Shown here: positions 5,941 to 8,470 of the stretch, in pieces | Position numbering within the stretch: the stretch's first letter is position 1 | Layout: the number at the start of each line of letters is the position of its first letter | Assembly: GCA_007129225.1 (NCBI GenBank) | Contig: SKVX01000038.1 | Location: 1 to 8,470, forward strand | DNA: 8,470 nucleotides | Direction: 5' to 3' | From: Halomonas sp. | Lineage (GTDB): Bacteria > Pseudomonadota > Gammaproteobacteria > Pseudomonadales > Halomonadaceae | The notes under the pieces: model-generated | The model's input: the letters and a program-made list of their open reading frames with translations, nothing else | The model's database searches: none | What the model was told of the DNA's origin: nothing | Made by a program: the position numbers and the translations under genes

Positions 5941-6162
5941 CTTTTGTCTCCTGAAGTGGCTAACATGCGAAGCTCATTGACGTTATCTCATTCGGTATTT
6001 TAAAAGAGGCATCTATTTTACTTCTTTAAAGCTAGATGCTTTTACTGTCTCGTCAAGGGAAAATGGGGGATATGTCGCCTATAGCCAGCCGGGTCGGCCA
6101 GATGGAACCACGTTAAGCCATCTCGACCATTCTCGAGGCGGGCCTGATCGTCGCATCGCGCA
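5941..6162. promoter_or_regulatory. Leader and promoter region of the four-gene group
   Basis: These 222 bases lie between the stop of the MocR-type gene and the exported-protein gene, both on the minus strand, and hold no gene. They include the ribosome site at the left end, the NsrR-like site at 6004-6026, and a TTGACG hexamer on the minus strand at 6056-6051 as a possible -35 box, without a convincing -10. The stretch is more AT-rich than the surrounding genes. I see no convincing terminator for the MocR-type gene. Confidence 0.5.
6004..6026. promoter_or_regulatory. NsrR-like site upstream of the four-gene group
   Basis: The sequence reads AAGAGGCATCT, A, TTTTACTTCTT. The left arm fits the NsrR half-site at 10 of 11 positions and the right arm keeps TACTTCTT, which fits TRCNTCTT. 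It is weaker than the hmp operator. It lies 64 bases before the ATG at 5940. A second half-site-like stretch (TAGATGCTTTT, 6033-6043) sits just beside it. Confidence 0.5.
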
Positions 6163-7557
6163 TCAGGATGGCACCCTTTTCACCTGTGCCGCGAGCGCAG
6201 TGATCCGTGCGTCCATTGCATGTCCCCGCACCTGGGTAGCCGGTATACGCATAAAGCCGCAGAGCGTGCGGTTGGTCGTGAATCTGCAACCAGGTACCCA
6301 ATCAACACCGGTCCCTGGTGAGCGCTCCCACAGTGAACAAGCATCTGCGTTCAGTGGAAGTTCGATCCACATGGAAGATCCTCCCGCAGGAGGGTACAGG
6401 TGGGTATCTGCTGGGAAATAAGTATCTATCGCCTGCGCCAGATCGTCTGCTCGGGATTCCAACGTCCGTCGCAGCGCCCGGAGGTGTCGTTCGAAACCGC
6501 TTCCCTGGAGGTAATCTGCCACAGCGCACTGTATAAGCGGGGGCGGGGATACACTGGAAGCCGCTTTTAATTCCAAGATCCGAGCAAGGTATTTCCCCGG
6601 CGCCAGCCAGCCAAGCCGCAAGCCGGCCCCCAGAGTGTAGGTAAACGACGAGCAGACCAGCGTATTCTGTTGTTTGGCAAATGCTGCTGCAGGGCTGGGG
6701 CGCTCGCCATAGACCAGATCCCCTAAAACGTCGTTTTCCACCAGTGGGATGCCATGGCGCGCGAGGATACGCATGAGATCGCGCTTGTTGGCATCAGACA
6801 TCACATAGCCGAGTGGATCCGAGCAGTTTGTTGCGAACAGACAGGCACGGACATCCCGGGTGGTAAGCATTTCATCCAATCGATCGAGATGAATGCCATG
6901 TTTGCTCGTCGCGTCCACTTCAACGGGCACAAGTCCAAGACTTCGAAGTAAGCCGAGTGTGGCTGCACTGCAAGGGGATTCCACGGCGATCGCATCCCCC
7001 CACTCCGCTACGGCGCGCAGGGCAAGGGTCATCGCTTCGAGACCACCGGAAGTGATTACGATATCCCCGGCGTGACAATCAAGGCCGAGATTTGTGGCCC
7101 GGCGTGCGATCTGTCTTCGAAGTTCATGGTCTCCAGCCGGATCGGTCTCATGGTTGATCATCGATGGGTGGCGCCGCACCATAGCGCCGATGAGCCGGCT
7201 CAGCCTGTGTTCCGGCAGAAGATCCGAGGCCGGCCGGGGAGGCAGGCAGAGCTCGGAAGCTTTGTCGTAGTGGCGCGGATCGCCTGCAAGCATGACTCCG
7301 CCGGCCGTACCCTGCATGGTCGTACCCTGCGCTCCGCAAGTGACAAAGAACCCGGATCCGGGCCGCGCGATAATGAGGTCGTGTTCCTCAAGCCATCGAT
7401 AGGCCTGGATCACAGTCGCGAGGCTTACGCGGCTCTGGCGGCTAACCTGCCTGAGCGACGGAAGACGGTCCCCCGATCGCAGCATACCCGATCGGATCAG
7501 GTCGGCCATTCGCCTGGCGATACCTTCGTAGATGGGGGGAGAACGATCCTCGTGCAT
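6163..7557 (-). CDS. MocR-type GntR regulator with a degenerate aminotransferase domain
   Basis: A 464-residue regulator with an N-terminal GntR winged helix (about 8-75; PSLRQVSRQSRVSLATVIQAYRWLE is the recognition region) fused to a fold-type I aminotransferase-like domain (about 110-460). This is the MocR/GabR layout, in which PLP normally acts as a ligand-sensing cofactor. Several PLP residues are changed. The lysine expected in SSFTKTLGAGLRLGW is Tyr307 (codon TAC). The Asn of NPxG is Asp247 (DPLG). The aromatic after SP in SPTYYG is Ser or Ala (197-198). The Tyr after the ring-nitrogen aspartate Asp276 is Leu278. Arg437 (FMRIPA) is kept. PLP may not bind, or not covalently. The ATG at 7557 has GAGGAG nine bases before it; the frame continues upstream into nsrR without support. 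The gene begins 91 bases after nsrR. Its targets are unknown. Confidence 0.9.
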   Translation of the reverse strand: MHEDRSPPIYEGIARRMADLIRSGMLRSGDRLPSLRQVSRQSRVSLATVIQAYRWLEEHDLIIARPGSGFFVTCGAQGTTMQGTAGGVMLAGDPRHYDKASELCLPPRPASDLLPEHRLSRLIGAMVRRHPSMINHETDPAGDHELRRQIARRATNLGLDCHAGDIVITSGGLEAMTLALRAVAEWGDAIAVESPCSAATLGLLRSLGLVPVEVDATSKHGIHLDRLDEMLTTRDVRACLFATNCSDPLGYVMSDANKRDLMRILARHGIPLVENDVLGDLVYGERPSPAAAFAKQQNTLVCSSFTYTLGAGLRLGWLAPGKYLARILELKAASSVSPPPLIQCAVADYLQGSGFERHLRALRRTLESRADDLAQAIDTYFPADTHLYPPAGGSSMWIELPLNADACSLWERSPGTGVDWVPGCRFTTNRTLCGFMRIPATQVRGHAMDARITALAAQVKRVPS

Positions 7558-7648
7558 GTGGGCACTCTCCTCTTTCACGCGACCTTGACCCCATATCCCT
7601 GGTACAGGTGGGTGGGGCGACGACTGTAAGCGGGTGGCTATGTAGGAC

Positions 7649-8086
7649 TCAGCTGGGAGCGCGCAAGAGTCCGTGGCCAACACTGGGGCTCGCCACCAGA
7701 TCTTCGATGCTGTACTTGTCCAGGATGCTGAGGAACCCATGTATCGCCTCGCGCAGAATAGAGCGCAGTACACATTTGGGCAGAAGGGGGCAAGACGACT
7801 GCACAGGTCCCAAGCACTCCACCACGTGAAAGTCCGGTTCGCACTCGCGGATGACCTCACCCAAGTTGATCAGTGAAGGGTGGCGGGAAAGACGAATCCC
7901 CCCGCCTTTGCCACGGGAAGTATGCACGAACCCCTTTGCCGCCAGATGGCTGACCACTTTCATGAGATAGCTCCTGGAGATGTCATAGGCGCTCGATATC
8001 TCGGAAATGGTGACCTGATCCTCGTTGCGAAAGCCAAGGTACATCAGCACCCTAAGAGAATTATCAGTGAACTGAGTGAGCTGCAT
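7649..8086 (-). CDS. nsrR: NO-sensing Rrf2-family repressor NsrR
   Basis: NsrR is a cytoplasmic Rrf2-family repressor with an NO-sensitive Fe-S cluster; loss of the cluster frees its targets, typically hmp and other NO defence genes. The 145-residue protein has a winged helix at about 1-65 (TISEISSAYDISRSYLMKVV, then the GKGGGIRL wing). The cluster cysteines are Cys91, Cys99 and Cys105 (C-x7-C-x5-C). Asp8 matches the aspartate that supplies the fourth ligand from the partner subunit in Streptomyces NsrR. This cysteine spacing and N-terminal MQLTQFTDNSLRVLMYL fit NsrR better than IscR. A GGGGA lies seven bases before the ATG. It precedes the MocR-type gene by 91 bases and may be cotranscribed with it. 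The hmp operator in this window is a likely target. Confidence 0.93.
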   Translation of the reverse strand: MQLTQFTDNSLRVLMYLGFRNEDQVTISEISSAYDISRSYLMKVVSHLAAKGFVHTSRGKGGGIRLSRHPSLINLGEVIRECEPDFHVVECLGPVQSSCPLLPKCVLRSILREAIHGFLSILDKYSIEDLVASPSVGHGLLRAPS

Positions 8087-8421
8087 TTATTTCCCCGACT
8101 CTGTTTTTCAGACATAAGATTCGTTAGAGAAGAATATTACAAGAATAAAATTAAAATGCAATGGGAGGACGCCAAGCGCCTGATGGTTTGCGTGATCGAC
8201 AGGCCGCAGCTATCTATAAAAAACAGCCTAAACAATGCGTTACTATAAATTTCTATCAGGTTGGTAGCCTTGATTATCTAGCTGTTACGGTGAAAATAGT
8301 GTGCAACTGTGTTTGATATTCAAGCATCTTCCAGCAAATATTCTCTTTGCGAGAATCTATTGGGTGGCTCGACCGGATCCCAGAGACTCTGTTGCTAACG
8401 ACAATCAAAATGGGATGCATC
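8087..8421. promoter_or_regulatory. AT-rich divergent control region, nsrR / exported protein
   Basis: This 335-base region is clearly richer in A and T than the genes around it and holds no convincing gene. Possible signals for the rightward gene are TTGATT (8270-8275) and AAAATA (8293-8298), 17 bases apart. An inverted repeat, ATTCTC-TTTGC-GAGAAT (8340-8356), could be an operator. AAGCATCTT at 8322-8330 resembles one NsrR half-site, without a second half. I see no clear FNR/DNR box. Confidence 0.5.
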
Positions 8422-8470
8422 ATGTTGAAACGCACACTACCCGCTACACTGCTCGCGGTGGCCGGATTCA
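8422..8470 (+). CDS. Start of an exported protein (partial, 3' end off window)
   Basis: Sixteen codons are visible, reading MLKRTLPATLLAVAGF: a basic N-terminus followed by a hydrophobic core, the start of a Sec or lipoprotein signal peptide. An in-frame ATG at 8410 would add MGCI; the ATG at 8422 is preferred because it gives a standard signal peptide, with a weak GGGA nearby. The rest is beyond the window. It is transcribed divergently from nsrR, so a denitrification enzyme such as a nitrite reductase is plausible, but the visible residues cannot show it. Confidence 0.65.
   Translation, partial: MLKRTLPATLLAVAGF

Noticed and set aside
6090..6162. Possible terminator of the MocR-type gene (GATGG / CCATC pairing).
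   Set aside because: The stem is only five base pairs with a long loop and no T-run on the minus strand.
6393..7613. A 13-base direct repeat, GGTACAGGTGGGT, at 6393-6405 and 7601-7613, the second just upstream of the MocR-type gene.
   Set aside because: MocR regulators can use direct repeats, but one copy is deep inside the gene, and a 13-base match in 8.5 kb is expected by chance about every other window.
7558..7860. Upstream extension of the MocR-type protein into nsrR.
   Set aside because: The added residues are the out-of-frame reading of nsrR; the GntR domain begins right after the ATG at 7557, which has a good ribosome site.
8111..8133. AAGATTCGTTA as a possible NsrR autoregulatory half-site ahead of nsrR.
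   Set aside because: Too many positions differ from the pattern, and the other half does not match at all.
7880..8248. Plus-strand frame opposite nsrR with an AT-rich 3' tail beyond it.
   Set aside because: Most of it is antisense to nsrR; the tail of about 30 codons has no ribosome site or recognisable feature.
8313..8326. TTGATATTCAAG as a possible FNR/DNR box before the last gene.
   Set aside because: The palindrome is TTGA-TAT-TCAA (4-3-4); the required 5-4-5 spacing fails on the right side.
1..8470. CRISPR arrays, tRNA or rRNA genes, insertion sequences, attachment sites.
   Set aside because: Reading both strands I saw no repeat array, no tRNA- or rRNA-like stretch, no transposase and no flanking inverted repeats.

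Overview
The window looks like part of a denitrification and nitric-oxide response region from a GC-rich gammaproteobacterium. A Halomonas-like or Pseudomonas-like denitrifier fits the style of the proteins, but no rRNA or other marker fixes the genus. The key genes are nirC, nirF and two siroheme-decarboxylase genes (heme d1 synthesis for cytochrome cd1 nitrite reductase), the flavohemoglobin gene hmp, and a gene for the NO sensor NsrR.

Layout. Positions 1-894 (minus) hold two Lrp-like heme d1 genes, nirD-type then nirL-type, joined by an ATGA overlap; the second runs off the left edge. Positions 895-1126 are a divergent control region with two FNR/DNR-type boxes and NsrR-like motifs. Positions 1127-2714 (plus) hold nirC and nirF, closed by a textbook terminator. 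Positions 2810-4039 hold an almost perfect NsrR-type palindrome and hmp. A GC-rich hairpin separates hmp from a convergent minus-strand group at 4091-5940. That group has four closely spaced genes: an exported small protein, a two-helix membrane protein, a complete SdhB paralog without other succinate dehydrogenase genes, and a helical protein with a CxxCH motif. A second, imperfect NsrR-like site lies upstream of it. Positions 6163-8086 (minus) hold a MocR-type regulator whose PLP pocket looks degenerate, preceded by nsrR. An AT-rich divergent region of about 335 bases leads to the first codons of an exported protein at the right edge.

How the parts may work together. Nitrite reduction makes NO. 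The FNR/DNR boxes would switch on heme d1 genes under low oxygen and NO. NsrR would hold back hmp, and probably the four-gene group, until NO destroys its Fe-S cluster. The most interesting part is the four-gene group: it may be an NO-induced module with a spare or altered SdhB subunit, since Fe-S clusters of respiratory enzymes are NO targets. Gene families of nirC, nirF, hmp, sdhB and nsrR are clear from sequence. The regulatory links and the role of the four-gene group are inference.
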